Positions 1-5,167 of a DNA stretch of 15,198 nt are shown here, piece by piece. The stretch comes from Clostridia bacterium (GTDB lineage Bacteria > Bacillota_A > Clostridia > Christensenellales > CAG-138). The notes beneath the pieces were generated by a model. It made no database searches. It saw only the letters and a list, made by a program, of their open reading frames with translations, and was not told the origin of the DNA. The position numbers and the translations under genes were made by a program. Position 1 is the first letter of the stretch. Every line of letters starts with the position of its first letter. The DNA lies in contig JAFPXU010000061.1 of the NCBI GenBank assembly GCA_017394605.1, forward strand, positions 1 to 15,198, given 5' to 3'.

Positions 1-5
1 GTCGT

Positions 6-131
6 TCAGCTTCCTTTACAGAGTAGCATGATCCTCGCTTTTTGATAATCCTTTTCCGGCAGTTTCATACCTGCTTTCTTTGCGTCCCCTTTTTTCCAAA
101 AAGCAGAGCACACCGCTTTTGATGTGCTCAT
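6..131 (-). CDS. Possible 41-residue peptide encoded in the repeat
   Basis: An ATG at 131-129 on the minus strand opens a 41-codon frame that ends with TGA at 8-6. AGGA lies 7 bases before the ATG, a plausible ribosome site. The product would be small and basic, with a lysine-rich middle (FWKKGDAKKAGMK) and two cysteines. The right copy carries the same frame from 15107 and is still open at the window end; the single base difference changes Asp to Tyr. I recognise no family. The start falls inside the hairpin region, so the frame may be accidental. One nonsynonymous difference gives no support for selection on a protein. Confidence 0.25.
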   Translation of the reverse strand: MSTSKAVCSAFWKKGDAKKAGMKLPEKDYQKARIMLLCKGS

Positions 132-180
132 TTCTTGATCCTGTTCTGTTCTTGTCGTTCCTTAACTTAATGACATTGCG
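40..180 (-). repeat. Left copy of a 141-bp dispersed/inverted repeat
   Basis: These 141 bases are the reverse complement of 15058-15198, without gaps and with one mismatch (C at 86, where the partner at 15152 predicts A). The identity stops exactly at 180; beyond it the two flanks are unrelated. Read on the minus strand, the repeat starts 41 bases after the VanW-family stop codon and in that gene's direction. It contains a 7-bp hairpin (GAGCACA/TGTGCTC, 10-nt loop) followed by a short T-run, and a 41-codon reading frame. I do not recognise the family. It could be a mobile-element remnant, a MITE-like element, a repeated small gene or a structured 3' element. Confidence 0.95.
107..129 (-). terminator. 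Hairpin in left repeat copy, possible terminator of the VanW-family gene
   Basis: Read on the minus strand, GAGCACA and TGTGCTC form a 7-bp stem with a 10-base loop, then TGC and a run of five T. This is the first hairpin with a T-run after the VanW-family stop codon, about 90 bases downstream. The three bases between stem and T-run make it weaker than a textbook terminator. Confidence 0.4.
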
Positions 181-221
181 ATTTGATCGCTCGTTTTTTA
201 TTTTGATTAACTTAATTTTTT

Positions 222-2039
222 TTAAGGATTATTTTCGGTTCCGGGTTTCGGCGTCGTATATACGGGATCGTACTGGGACTGGGAACCAGAAGATGATCCG
301 GAACTTTCGGATGAACCGCCTTCGCTTTCAGATCCCGGGACAGGCGTCGGACTCGGCGTCGGGATAGTGCCGACGGTGATCTTCTGCGTGATCGCCTCAT
401 AGCGATCCGTATAAATCTTTTCGGAAGAGACCGTTTTTCCGTTTACTATGGTATCCAGATAAACGTCCGCAACGTATCCTGTTCTTGCTTCGACTGTCGT
501 TTCACTGTAATCAACATATTTCTTTTTGTTGTAACTGATGATCGGATCACCGGGCTGGATCTCTTCGACGATGACGGATCTCAGATCATATTTCGTGTTT
601 TCCGGAAGGGCTTTACCGTAAATAACCACGTTGATATCGCGGTATCTGGATCTGTTCTTCGTCGGAGTCGTGTAGGCGAAAATATAGATCGGATATTCCG
701 TCGTGTTCTTGAACTTGAAATCAATATGGTCGGAATCGACGGTAGCGTCCAGACCCTTCGGAACGTAAGTGGAGGGGATGGAATGCTGTCTTCTCGTAAC
801 GGCGCTGTAAGGCGTTCCGGCACGCATCAGTGCGACATAAAGCGTTGTGCTGACCTGGCAGACGCCGCCGCCGAACTGCATGTTGTAAGTCTCTCCGCCG
901 TAAATGCCCTTCGCTTCTTTCCATCCGTTCTTTTCTGTTCTGTCGCCGACCGTACGGTTGAAACTCCAGGTCTTTCCGGGGTTCACGATCTCCCCGTTGA
1001 CAATATCGGCGCATTTCTGAATGTTGTAGGAACGGTTTTCAACAATAATGCGGTCTTCTTCCGGTTCCTTGCTCGGAAGACGGGTGCAGTATGTCGTAGA
1101 GTATCTGCCGATTTCGGTAACCTGCGCCTTGAGATCTTCGACGGTGACGGAAGGCTGTACTGTCGTGAGAACGGGATTGAGCGTAGCGGAAAAGCTGCCG
1201 CTTTCGAAGACGTCCTGAATGAGCTTCATCGTGGCATCTGTATCAAGACCCATGCCGGCAACGCCTTCTGTAAAAATCAGTTTGGGTTTTCCATTCTCGT
1301 CCTCTTCAAGCGTGAAACTTGCGTCGGTCGCTCCGTGCGCAAGGGTGCTGTTGATATCGCGGACGCGCGCGTTGAGCGCCTGATAATCGATATTGATGGA
1401 GGTCATGTAACTCTGGTTGCTTCCTCCCGAAAGGGCGGAGGAGAGGATCTCCTCGAGATTTGAAGACGCCTCCATCTGTTCCCCGGTGATTTCCTCGGAA
1501 AAGGTATCGCCGACGAGCTGAATGCTGATTTTATCAATATCCTGATCGACAGACGGCTGGATCACGGCTCTCGCTTCGTCGATCGTCATGCCGGTTACCT
1601 GAATGCCGTTGATGGACACGTTTTCCGCCATGACATCGCTGGAGGGATCCAGAACAACAACCGCCGGTTCCGACTTACTGTTGCAGGAACGGACAACGAT
1701 GACGACCGTAACGATTACCAGAAGCAAAACAAAGATCAGACCGTATGTGATCAGTTTTTCTTCGCTGCTTTTCTTTTTTTTCCTCTTTGAAGAGCCAGAT
1801 CGTATGCCGGCGGAAGAAGAGGAAGAGGAAGGACGTCCGGAAGAAGCGCGCGAATACTCCTGGGTCCTTGATGAGGAAGACCTGCGTTTTCCGGAATAAT
1901 ACTCCAGTTCTTTATTACCGCTTCTCGAGGAAACGCCGCTTTTGGCGGAACCGCTTCCCGATGTGGCGCCGGTTTTGACCGCATGACCGGGAGCGGAACG
2001 TTTCCTTGCAGTTGAATAATCTCTATACGTGTTTGCCAT
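222..2039 (-). CDS. VanW-family membrane-anchored envelope protein
   Basis: This 605-residue protein belongs to the VanW-like family of Gram-positive bacteria, whose biochemical role is not established. Residues 1-95 are a Ser/Gly/Arg/Lys-rich, probably disordered cytoplasmic tail ending in RKKKKSSEEK. Residues 96-117 form one membrane helix, so it should be a type II protein with its bulk outside. Residues 140-310 look like a peptidoglycan-binding-type region, as in other long VanW proteins. The VanW domain covers about 335-475, with the hallmark GGGVCQVSTTLY at 390-401 (Cys394). Residues 510-558 resemble a weak G5-like segment. The C-terminal 50 residues are a Pro/Ser/Gly-rich tail. The ATG at 2037-2039 has only a modest ribosome site (AAAGGG). 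No vanR/S/H/A/X genes are nearby, so a resistance role should not be assumed. Confidence 0.9.
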   Translation of the reverse strand: MANTYRDYSTARKRSAPGHAVKTGATSGSGSAKSGVSSRSGNKELEYYSGKRRSSSSRTQEYSRASSGRPSSSSSSAGIRSGSSKRKKKKSSEEKLITYGLIFVLLLVIVTVVIVVRSCNSKSEPAVVVLDPSSDVMAENVSINGIQVTGMTIDEARAVIQPSVDQDIDKISIQLVGDTFSEEITGEQMEASSNLEEILSSALSGGSNQSYMTSINIDYQALNARVRDINSTLAHGATDASFTLEEDENGKPKLIFTEGVAGMGLDTDATMKLIQDVFESGSFSATLNPVLTTVQPSVTVEDLKAQVTEIGRYSTTYCTRLPSKEPEEDRIIVENRSYNIQKCADIVNGEIVNPGKTWSFNRTVGDRTEKNGWKEAKGIYGGETYNMQFGGGVCQVSTTLYVALMRAGTPYSAVTRRQHSIPSTYVPKGLDATVDSDHIDFKFKNTTEYPIYIFAYTTPTKNRSRYRDINVVIYGKALPENTKYDLRSVIVEEIQPGDPIISYNKKKYVDYSETTVEARTGYVADVYLDTIVNGKTVSSEKIYTDRYEAITQKITVGTIPTPSPTPVPGSESEGGSSESSGSSSGSQSQYDPVYTTPKPGTENNP

Positions 2040-2079
2040 TTGTACCCTTTATGCCCAATGCATATATTTTAACTTTTTA

Positions 2080-2108
2080 ATTATACCCGCATTCGCGCGG
2101 ATAATCAA
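2080..2108 (-). promoter_or_regulatory. Promoter of the VanW-family gene
   Basis: On the minus strand, TTGATT (2108-2103) is separated by 17 bases from a perfect TATAAT (2085-2080). Transcription should begin near 2073 and give a short leader. Confidence 0.65.
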
Positions 2109-2139
2109 ATTGCAGCAGTGTGAAAAACTGTAATAAATA

Positions 2140-2148
2140 TGTTAAAAT
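2140..2148 (+). promoter_or_regulatory. Extended -10 promoter placing the trmL transcript start at its ATG
   Basis: TGTTAAAAT matches the extended -10 pattern TGnTATAAT with one difference. The expected start point, 6 to 7 bases downstream, is 2154-2155, which is the first base of the trmL ATG. No convincing -35 box is seen, as is common for extended -10 promoters. Confidence 0.55.
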
Positions 2149-2154
2149 TGGCAT

Positions 2155-2616
2155 ATGTTCCATATTGTACTTGTTGAACCAGAAATCCCGCAGAATACGG
2201 GAAATATCTCACGGACCTGCGCCGTGACCGGCTGTGCGCTGCACCTTGTGCATCCGCTCGGCTTCTCCATCGACGACAAACACCTGAAACGAGCCGGCCT
2301 TGATTACTGGAAAGACCTGCAGCTGTTTGAATATGAAAGCTTTCGTGAAGTGGAGGAACGTTACGCGGATCATCCGTTCTTTCTCTTTTCGACTCATGCG
2401 GAAAAACGTTATACCGACGTCGCATTCCCGGACGGCAGTTTCCTTGTATTCGGGAAGGAAACCGCCGGACTCGGTCCCGAGATTCTTGGAAGGAGACCGG
2501 AAGACGCCGTACGGATTCCGATGCTGCCGAATCAGCGCTCACTGAATCTCTCAAATTCAGTTGCGATCGTCGTTTATGAGGCGCTGAGGCAGAACGGTTT
2601 CCCCGGTCTGAAATAG
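2155..2616 (+). CDS. trmL: tRNA (cytidine(34)-2'-O)-methyltransferase TrmL
   Basis: This 153-residue protein is a minimal SPOUT methyltransferase with the length and motifs of TrmL, which methylates the 2'-O of the wobble nucleotide of tRNA-Leu isoacceptors using S-adenosylmethionine. Visible motifs are EPEIPQNTGNI (8-18), HPLGF (33-37), the cofactor-loop motif LVFGKETAGLG (97-107) and RSLNLSNSVAIVVYEALRQ (128-146), which form the trefoil knot. The ATG at 2155 is fixed by family alignment at the N-terminus and by an in-frame TAA at 2143. There is no Shine-Dalgarno sequence upstream; together with the promoter position this suggests a leaderless mRNA. It lies upstream of the infC operon in the same direction, but that operon has its own strong promoter. 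Confidence 0.93.
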   Translation: MFHIVLVEPEIPQNTGNISRTCAVTGCALHLVHPLGFSIDDKHLKRAGLDYWKDLQLFEYESFREVEERYADHPFFLFSTHAEKRYTDVAFPDGSFLVFGKETAGLGPEILGRRPEDAVRIPMLPNQRSLNLSNSVAIVVYEALRQNGFPGLK

Positions 2617-2625
2617 GTTACGGTA

Positions 2626-2650
2626 TCAACTGAAAAACGTAGTTTTTTTT
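2626..2650 (+). terminator. Weak terminator candidate after trmL
   Basis: AAAAAC (2633-2638) can pair with GTTTTT (2642-2647) across a 3-base loop, or AACT with AGTT, followed by an 8-base T-run at 2643-2650. The stem is A/T-rich and weak, but the T-run directly follows it. Confidence 0.35.
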
Positions 2651-2662
2651 GTCAAAAACTCG

Positions 2663-2690
2663 TTGACAATATGTTTTTTACTGATATAAT
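2663..2690 (+). promoter_or_regulatory. Strong promoter of the infC-rpmI-rplT-rpmB operon
   Basis: A perfect TTGACA (2663-2668) and a perfect TATAAT (2685-2690) are separated by 16 bases. TGA directly precedes the -10, which also makes it an extended -10. Transcription should start near 2697. This is the strongest promoter in the window and fits a ribosomal-protein operon. Confidence 0.9.
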
Positions 2691-2696
2691 TGATTG

Positions 2697-2816
2697 AGTT
2701 AAGCAGGAGCATGCGCTTCTCACCTGCCGACGGATGTCAGGCATGGTTTGAACAATCAGATGATTTTTGTTTAAACTATCAGTGGGACGCAGAATGCATG
2801 CGTCCCATATTTTTTT
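2697..2816 (+). promoter_or_regulatory. infC leader with attenuator (L20-leader-like)
   Basis: The leader of about 130 bases between promoter and infC is rich in structure. GCAGG (2703-2707) pairs with CCTGC around the segment GCGCTTCTCA. GTTTGAAC (2746-2753) pairs with GTTTAAAC (2769-2776) with one G-U pair. TGGGACGC (2783-2790) pairs perfectly with GCGTCCCA (2800-2807) and is followed by a T-run at 2808-2816, making an intrinsic terminator just ahead of the infC ribosome site. In Bacillus the infC-rpmI-rplT leader is a transcription attenuator controlled by free L20. Position and gene order match, so the same autogenous control is likely. The exact antiterminator cannot be settled by eye. 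Confidence 0.75.
2783..2816 (+). terminator. Conditional terminator upstream of infC
   Basis: An 8-bp G/C-rich stem (TGGGACGC/GCGTCCCA, 9-base loop) is followed by TAT and seven T. The T-run ends directly before the AGGAGG at 2817-2822, so the transcript must pass it for infC to be made. Confidence 0.8.
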
Positions 2817-2833
2817 AGGAGGTGTTCTTCATA
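2817..2833 (+). promoter_or_regulatory. infC ribosome binding site and ATA start codon
   Basis: A perfect AGGAGG at 2817-2822 is followed by an 8-base spacer and ATA. This spacing selects ATA, in frame with the IF-3 sequence, over the GTG at 2822 and the ATG at 2849. Confidence 0.8.
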
Positions 2834-3343
2834 GCTTCGCAGGAGTTAATGATCAATGAGGAAATCAGAGATCCGCAGGTACGTCTGATTGACGAAAACG
2901 GAACCCAGCTCGGTATTATGGCGATTGCTGATGCACAGAGGCTTGCCTATCAGAAAGATCTTGATCTTGTCAAGATCTCACCGAACAGCAATCCGCCTGT
3001 CTGCAAGCTGATGAACTACGGCAAATACCGTTTTGAGATGATCAAGCGGGAAAAGGAACAGAAGAAGAACCAGAAGGTCATCGAGGTTAAGGAAACAAGG
3101 CTTTCCGCTACGATCGACACACACGACATGGAAGTGAAAGCGAAAGCCACACGCAAGTTCCTTCAGGACGGTAACAAGGTCAAAGTTTCCATCCGGTTCC
3201 GCGGAAGACAGATCACACACGGTGATATCGGGGAGGACGTCATGGATAAGTTCTTCGAAATGCTCTCTGACTGCGCCGTCAAGGAAAAAGCCGCTAAACA
3301 GGAAGGCCGCAACATGACAATGGTGTTGGCGCCTAAAAACTGA
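2831..3343 (+). CDS. infC: Translation initiation factor IF-3, starting at an ATA codon
   Basis: IF-3 binds the 30S subunit, blocks premature 50S joining and checks initiator tRNA and start codon. The 170-residue product has the N-domain start [10 protein letters not shown], the IF-3 signature around [12 protein letters not shown], a lysine-rich linker ([13 protein letters not shown]) and a C-domain with RGRQITHGD. The start is inferred as ATA at 2831-2833. AGGAGG at 2817-2822 sits 8 bases before it, and the resulting N-terminus ([12 protein letters not shown]) has the family length. A GTG at 2822 overlaps the Shine-Dalgarno and is not credible. The ATG at 2849 has its purine run only 3 bases away. 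AUU-type starts are well known for infC and allow IF-3 to repress its own translation. Confidence 0.93.
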   Translation: MASQELMINEEIRDPQVRLIDENGTQLGIMAIADAQRLAYQKDLDLVKISPNSNPPVCKLMNYGKYRFEMIKREKEQKKNQKVIEVKETRLSATIDTHDMEVKAKATRKFLQDGNKVKVSIRFRGRQITHGDIGEDVMDKFFEMLSDCAVKEKAAKQEGRNMTMVLAPKN

Positions 3344-3381
3344 TTATTATAGGATTATTTTTATTAGGAGGATTCTCACAT

Positions 3382-3579
3382 ATGCCGAAATTAAAGTCGC
3401 ATCGTGGTGCTGCAAAGCGTTTTTCCACGACAAAATCCGGCAAGATCAAACGTGCCAAAGCGTACAAGAGCCACATTTTAACGAAGAAATCTACCAAGAG
3501 GCTTCGCGGCCTTCGCCAGACCGGCTACATTGCCGAGTGCGAAGAGAAGAAGATTCGCAAGCTCATTCCGTATAGTTAA
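3382..3579 (+). CDS. rpmI: 50S ribosomal protein bL35
   Basis: This 65-residue, very basic protein starts [14 protein letters not shown] and continues with [19 protein letters not shown], the bL35 pattern at the usual length. It is part of the large subunit. AGGAGG at 3366-3371 precedes the ATG by 10 bases. It lies between infC and rplT in the conserved order of the IF3-L35-L20 operon and shares their promoter and attenuator. Confidence 0.97.
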   Translation: MPKLKSHRGAAKRFSTTKSGKIKRAKAYKSHILTKKSTKRLRGLRQTGYIAECEEKKIRKLIPYS

Positions 3580-3593
3580 GGAGGAAACACACG

Positions 3594-3950
3594 ATGGCTA
3601 GAATTAAAAGAGCAGTCAACGCATTAAAAAAACGCCGCAAGGTTTTCAAACTTGCCAAAGGCTATTACGGAGCAAAGAGCAAACAGTACCGCGCTGCTTC
3701 CCAGCAGGTTATGCGTTCCATGGCATACGCCTTTGTCGGACGTAAGAATAAAAAACGTGAGTATCGCAGACTTTGGATCGCCCGTATCAACGCCGGCGCC
3801 AGAATGTGCGGAACAACTTACAGCCGCCTGATCAATGGTCTGAAAGTTGCGGGAGTTGAAATCAACCGTAAAGTTCTCGCTGACCTTGCTGTCACCGATC
3901 TGAACGCTTTCAAAGAGCTTTGTGATGTGGCTGCGAAAGCCAGAGCATAA
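3594..3950 (+). CDS. rplT: 50S ribosomal protein bL20
   Basis: This 118-residue product has the bL20 hallmarks: the basic N-terminal arm MARIKRAVNALKKRRK, KLAKGYYGAKSKQYR, LWIARINAGARM and GLKVAGVEINRKVLADLAV. bL20 is an early 23S rRNA-binding assembly protein and, in Bacillus and E. coli, the autogenous repressor of this operon. The L20-leader-like element upstream of infC is its expected target. AAGGAGG at 3578-3584 overlaps the rpmI stop codon and lies 9 bases before the ATG, so the two genes are tightly linked. Confidence 0.97.
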   Translation: MARIKRAVNALKKRRKVFKLAKGYYGAKSKQYRAASQQVMRSMAYAFVGRKNKKREYRRLWIARINAGARMCGTTYSRLINGLKVAGVEINRKVLADLAVTDLNAFKELCDVAAKARA

Positions 3951-3970
3951 GCGTAAAGGAGTTGATATCG

Positions 3971-4162
3971 ATGGGTAAATATTGTGAAGTATGTGGAAAG
4001 GGCGTTATGTCCGGAAACCTGGTAAGCCACTCCAATCGTAAGACCAGAACAAGCTGGGCGCCGAACATCCAGACCGTACATGTTGTTATCAACGGCAAGC
4101 CGACCAAAATGAGCGTCTGCACCCGTTGCCTCCGTTCCGGCAAGGTCGTTCGCGGCAAATAA
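3971..4162 (+). CDS. rpmB: 50S ribosomal protein bL28, zinc-binding form
   Basis: This 63-residue protein has the bL28 sequence MGKYCEVCGKG with SHSNRKTRTSWAPN and a second cysteine pair at the C-terminal side. The pairs C5/C8 and C50/C53 make the CxxC...CxxC zinc ribbon of the C+ form. The start is the ATG at 3971, because AAAGGAG (3955-3961) lies 9 bases before it; a TTG at 3962 touches that ribosome site and would add three residues. Only 20 bases separate it from rplT, with no promoter or terminator between, so it is read as the fourth gene of the infC operon. That is not the usual place for rpmB. Confidence 0.95.
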   Translation: MGKYCEVCGKGVMSGNLVSHSNRKTRTSWAPNIQTVHVVINGKPTKMSVCTRCLRSGKVVRGK

Positions 4163-4192
4163 TTCAGCGGACGTACAAATCCAAATGAAAGT

Positions 4193-4226
4193 AAAAGATC
4201 AGCGTTCCTTGATCGCTGATCTTTTT
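4193..4226 (+). terminator. Intrinsic terminator of the infC operon
   Basis: AAAAGATCAGCG (4193-4204) pairs perfectly with CGCTGATCTTTT (4214-4225) around a 9-base loop and continues into T residues. The A-rich 5' side also gives a T-run on the other strand, so it may stop transcription from the convergent methyltransferase gene as well. Confidence 0.85.
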
Positions 4227-4233
4227 CTTATCC

Positions 4234-4252
4234 AAAAAACTGCCATCATGGC
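4234..4252 (-). terminator. Possible terminator of the SpoU-family gene
   Basis: On the minus strand, GCCA/TGGC (4-bp stem, 3-base loop) is followed by AG and six T, directly after the stop codon. The stem is short; the larger bidirectional hairpin at 4193-4225 would back it up. Confidence 0.35.
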
Positions 4253-4257
4253 TTGAC

Positions 4258-5022
4258 TTACAATAAGCGGCTTGCGATGGTATAAATCATGACGGAAGCC
4301 GCAATGGAAGCGTTCAGGGACTCCGCCTTGCCTTTCATCGGGATCCTGTAAAGATCGCAGAGTGCGGCCACTGTTTCCGAAACACCGTTCCCTTCATTTC
4401 CGATCACGATCACTTCCCGGTCTGAAGTCAGTGAAAGGTCTGAATAGCCTTTCAGATGTCCGCAAATCAATTGAAACCCTTCGTTTTTCATCTCTGTCAA
4501 TGAGCGGGGGAGATCTGCGACCTGACGGATCGGAAGATGATAGACAGATCCCATGGATGCGCGCAGCACTTTTCCCGAGAACGGGTCAGCGCATCCGGAC
4601 CCAAGCAGAACCGACGAGGCTCCGAAGGCGTCCGCGGTTCTGATGATCGTTCCGACATTCCCCGGATCCTGCACCGCATCCAATGCGACGATAAAACAGG
4701 GTGATGTATAATGAAGGTCCGATGCTTGATCCGGCGTGCATGCAATTGCGCAGATATGCTGCGGCGTTCTGCTCTCGCACATCTTTTCCATCACATGCCT
4801 GGAAACCGTATACACGTGTTCACAGACTTTCTCTAACTCTTCGGCGTCCGATCTGTTTTCCGCAAAGGCATGCGTCAGCACCACTCCGGATTCTCTCGCT
4901 TCACGGACAAGTTTTTCACCTTCGATGAAATGCTGTTTTGAATCCGTTCTGACTTTTGAAAGAGAAAGGGAGCAGGCATATTTGACAACTGAATTTACGG
5001 TGGATGTAATGTCGCTGATCAT
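4258..5022 (-). CDS. SpoU/TrmH-family RNA 2'-O-methyltransferase
   Basis: This 254-residue SPOUT enzyme transfers methyl from S-adenosylmethionine to a ribose 2'-OH, most likely in 23S rRNA. Residues 1-100 form the substrate-binding N-domain of the L30e-like type (KQHFIEGEKLVREA). The SpoU catalytic domain covers about 109-252, with motif 1 DAVQDPGNVGTIIRTADAFG (115-134, Arg128 invariant), motif 2 VIVIGNEGNGV (204-214) and motif 3 IPMKGKAESLNASIAASVM. In many Firmicutes a relative of this gene lies just beyond rplT; here it is next to that operon but convergent. The ATG at 5022-5020 has AGAAGAG 8 bases upstream. RlmB-like and TsnR-like members cannot be separated by eye, so no symbol is given. 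Confidence 0.9.
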   Translation of the reverse strand: MISDITSTVNSVVKYACSLSLSKVRTDSKQHFIEGEKLVREARESGVVLTHAFAENRSDAEELEKVCEHVYTVSRHVMEKMCESRTPQHICAIACTPDQASDLHYTSPCFIVALDAVQDPGNVGTIIRTADAFGASSVLLGSGCADPFSGKVLRASMGSVYHLPIRQVADLPRSLTEMKNEGFQLICGHLKGYSDLSLTSDREVIVIGNEGNGVSETVAALCDLYRIPMKGKAESLNASIAASVMIYTIASRLL

Positions 5023-5057
5023 TTCAACGTCTCTTCTTTCAACTGCGTTTTTATCAT

Positions 5058-5085
5058 ATTATCATTATTCTCGGGATCTCATCAA
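5058..5085 (-). promoter_or_regulatory. Promoter candidate of the SpoU-family gene
   Basis: On the minus strand, TTGATG (5085-5080) and GATAAT (5063-5058) are separated by 16 bases. The -35 matches four of six consensus bases and the -10 five of six. Confidence 0.5.
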
Positions 5086-5109
5086 GGAACCCTGCGTCAT
5101 GCTCCTTTA

Positions 5110-5138
5110 TGGACAGTTTCAGCCGCGGATGATATAAT
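5110..5138 (+). promoter_or_regulatory. Promoter of the LRR/PIG-L-NAGPA/GDPD operon
   Basis: TGGACA (5110-5115, five of six) and a perfect TATAAT (5133-5138) are separated by 17 bases, and TGA before the -10 makes it extended. Transcription should start near 5145, some 23 bases before the first gene, leaving no room for a long leader. Confidence 0.8.
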
Positions 5139-5167
5139 TCCGTGTATAACATGTAAAAGGATGATCT

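Noticed and set aside
40..180. Reading the inverted repeats as terminal repeats of a 15-kb transposon or a linear plasmid
   Set aside because: The interior is core chromosomal genes (infC, rplT, mrp, hpf), with no transposase, recombinase or replication gene and no visible target-site duplication.
80..367. 95-codon + strand frame covering the left repeat
   Set aside because: It runs through the repeat into the 3' end of the VanW-family gene on the opposite strand, without a ribosome site; the right copy does not preserve it.
726..1463. 245-codon frame on the + strand opposite the VanW-family gene
   Set aside because: It lies wholly inside a well-supported gene on the other strand, has no ribosome site and no recognisable motifs.
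222..2039. Vancomycin-resistance function for the VanW-family protein
   Set aside because: VanW-domain proteins are common in sensitive Clostridia, and no vanR, vanS, vanH, a ligase or vanX gene is present.
2822..2830. GTG start for infC
   Set aside because: The GTG uses the last G of the AGGAGG ribosome site, so it cannot be initiated from that site.
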